A stretch of DNA of 64,000 bases, taken from Archilochus colubris. Lineage: Eukaryota; Chordata; Aves; Apodiformes; Trochilidae. The notes beneath the pieces were generated by a model that was given only the letters and a program-made list of their open reading frames with translations, did no database searches and was not told the DNA's origin. The position numbers and the translations under genes are program-made. The stretch is taken from NCBI GenBank assembly GCA_023079485.1, contig CM041084.1, positions 126,911,292 to 126,975,291 of the forward strand, given 5' to 3'. How positions within the stretch are numbered: the stretch's first letter is position 1; each line of letters starts with the position of its first letter. Below, one piece after another: positions 62,301 to 64,000 of this stretch.

Positions 62301-64000
62301 ACAGTGAAGAAAGTGAAGTGGTGCTCCTCATTTTTAACTTTTAAACCTGTTTGTTGCTATTTCAGGGTTCCAGGTAGTCTTTCTTATCCTTTTCCTAACC
62401 TACATCTCTTTAAAGAAGATACAAATAACTGACTTCATTGAGTGAAGACAACATCCATTTATATTAAGATTACCTCCTGGATTCTCAAAGATTTTAATAC
62501 CATTTTGATTGCTGACAAGGCAATATTTAACAGACAGCTTCTATCTTCAAAAAAAAAAATTAAAGAACAAGTTTGTATCACTCAATGTGTATTATGACTT
62601 TCTTGTTGACTAGGATATAAAATTTAGGTTCCAGATATTTTCATCAACATGAAAACTTCTTGTGAGCTTTCTTATTCTTCCTGTTTATTTCATATCTGAC
62701 TTTCACATTCAGTGAACAATAGTAGAAAGAAATTACAGTAGCCTTGTAAGTAAATCTGCAGATACATTAATTCATGCTTTAAACTGCATTTTAGAAGATC
62801 AGGAAGAGTTTTTCCCCAAAAAGAAGACCTTTTCTAAGCAATCACACTTAAAGGCAAAGATTTAGTTTCATGCAGCTTTGTTTTTATTGAAACCTATCAA
62901 AAACCTGAGGCCTAAGCAGGCAATGCCAGTAAGCAATCTAGAGCTATTAATTAGTACAGCCATGTTTTTGCCACAACAAACATTTTAATTTGTCCTCTAA
63001 ACAGTGTTCATGATATTAGCCCTTTGCTTCAGTTTTATTTTTGTCTGTGTGATATACATTACACATGAGAGAGTCCTACGTCCATATGCCCACAAAATGC
63101 AGTGGACATATGGCAGCATACAGAAAAGCGGTCTTTTACATTTTGCATACAGAAGCCTCTGCAACTATTATCAGGGAGGCATTACAGCATCCCTTTATGT
63201 CATGTTGCTATTTAGTCAACTTTGTGTCATGTATTTGAACCTTCTCAGTTGGCTTGATTTATTTTAATTGTAGGCATCAGGCTAGTCTATTTGTAACAAG
63301 CAGTGTTTGGAAATTGCTCCAGTAGTAATTCCTACCAGAAATGTCATTTATTTAGTTGAGTACAAAAAAATGTTGGTTGTATTTTCAGAGGAGAATAGTA
63401 AAATATTTTACTTTCAGACATGAATTGAATGCTATTCATCATAAGTTCTCTATCTAATGACAGGATATATGGGAGAAAAATTGCCAAATACAATGGATTG
63501 AAAAAACAGCCCACAGGAAGGGCTTATATTTCATTTTGAAATCTAGAAAGTGGTATCTTTTAATGAAAAATCTACCAAAAGAATCATCCCAGTTGAAAAA
63601 CAGTTTGATTTGAAATGGCCATATTTTTTGAAACAAACCAATGGCATTTCATGTAAACAAGGAGAGGATATCTTAAGAGGGGATATACAAAGATGCTCAT
63701 TTTCAGGAATTCAGATTAAAAAAAAAAAATCACAGAGAGTAAATAAACTGTTCAGCTTGAAGAAACCAGCACAGTTTTGAATACTACCACTAGATGCTGA
63801 TGGGCCAAGCTCAGAAGTGATATTTGGATGGGTATGGGAGTTGCTAGATGTACATCTATACGGACAGTACTGTTGAGGAACTTGCTACCCAGCCCCTATT
63901 GTTTCATTCTTAATATTTTCCATGTCTTTATTATAAGCAATTTTTGTCTCAATATATTCTGAGGAATAGCCTGTGATAAAGAAATGTAGGAGAAAAGATT
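56351..64000. other. Unique non-coding stretch, no gene seen
   Basis: No gene, transposon or RNA gene is recognised. A 27-bp perfect tandem duplication (56633-56686) is listed separately. Poly-A and poly-T tracts occur (for example near 58250, 62550 and 63720). Frames at 60753-61073 (minus, 106 codons), 61979-62281 (plus, 100 codons) and 63004-63267 (plus, hydrophobic, 87 codons) have no known domain and no supporting context. Confidence 0.55.
56633..56686 (+). repeat. 27-bp perfect tandem duplication beside TGCAT palindromes
   Basis: Two identical 27-base units, each starting AGATATGTGCATGTC and ending AATTGTTTCT, lie at 56633-56659 and 56660-56686. They are followed at once by ATGCATTTGCATGCATAT, which contains overlapping palindromes and an ATTTGCAT octamer core. 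Identity of the copies suggests a recent slippage event. Confidence 0.95.

Noticed and set aside
63004..63267. Hydrophobic 87-codon frame as a membrane protein
   Set aside because: Hydrophobic frames are common in T-rich DNA. There is no family resemblance and no supporting gene structure.
1..64000. Bacterial-type systems such as CRISPR arrays, operons, prophage or toxin-antitoxin loci
   Set aside because: CR1 LINEs, an LTR, a MIR and the lack of dense long reading frames show this is vertebrate nuclear DNA. No regularly spaced repeat array is present.

Overview
The window looks like avian nuclear DNA from a gene-poor, AT-rich intergenic or intronic region. The main evidence is six CR1 (chicken repeat 1) LINE copies. 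Their 3' ends read as the GGTTGGAAGGGACCT / TCTAGTCCAA block and the ATTCTATGA tail typical of bird genomes. Two copies still show fragments of CR1 ORF2 protein. There is also one probable solo LTR of bird-type structure and one eroded MIR SINE. The species cannot be determined from the sequence alone.

No host protein-coding gene, rRNA, tRNA or CRISPR array can be supported. The open reading frames are short (at most about 150 codons), resemble no protein I know, and are what chance gives in AT-rich DNA. The exceptions are the minus-strand frames at 46151-46947 and 55776-56345, which are CR1 endonuclease and reverse transcriptase relics. Prokaryotic concepts such as operons and ribosome binding sites do not apply here.

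Layout: 1-18 kb is mostly unique sequence with one old CR1 relic (4879-5320), a 251-bp local tandem duplication (7560-8053) and an A/C-rich tract (14764-14927). From 18 to 45 kb there are short CR1 fragments (18340-18476, 28826-28990), simple repeats including a (TG)13 tract, and a MIR copy (32488-32710) just downstream of a homeodomain-motif-dense AT block. From 45 to 56.4 kb lies the repeat-rich part: an internally deleted CR1 (45725-46965), an oppositely oriented pair of closely related CR1 3' ends (50430-50715 and 55598-56350), and a candidate solo LTR between that pair (54315-54628). The last 7.6 kb is unique AT-rich sequence.

The most useful leads are the CR1 copy that lost almost all of its reverse transcriptase at a short shared-sequence junction, the MIR next to an AT-rich motif cluster, the recent-looking tandem duplication, and several CpG-retaining blocks that could be conserved non-coding regulatory elements. 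I found no evidence for a new multi-gene system, and I could not test conservation.
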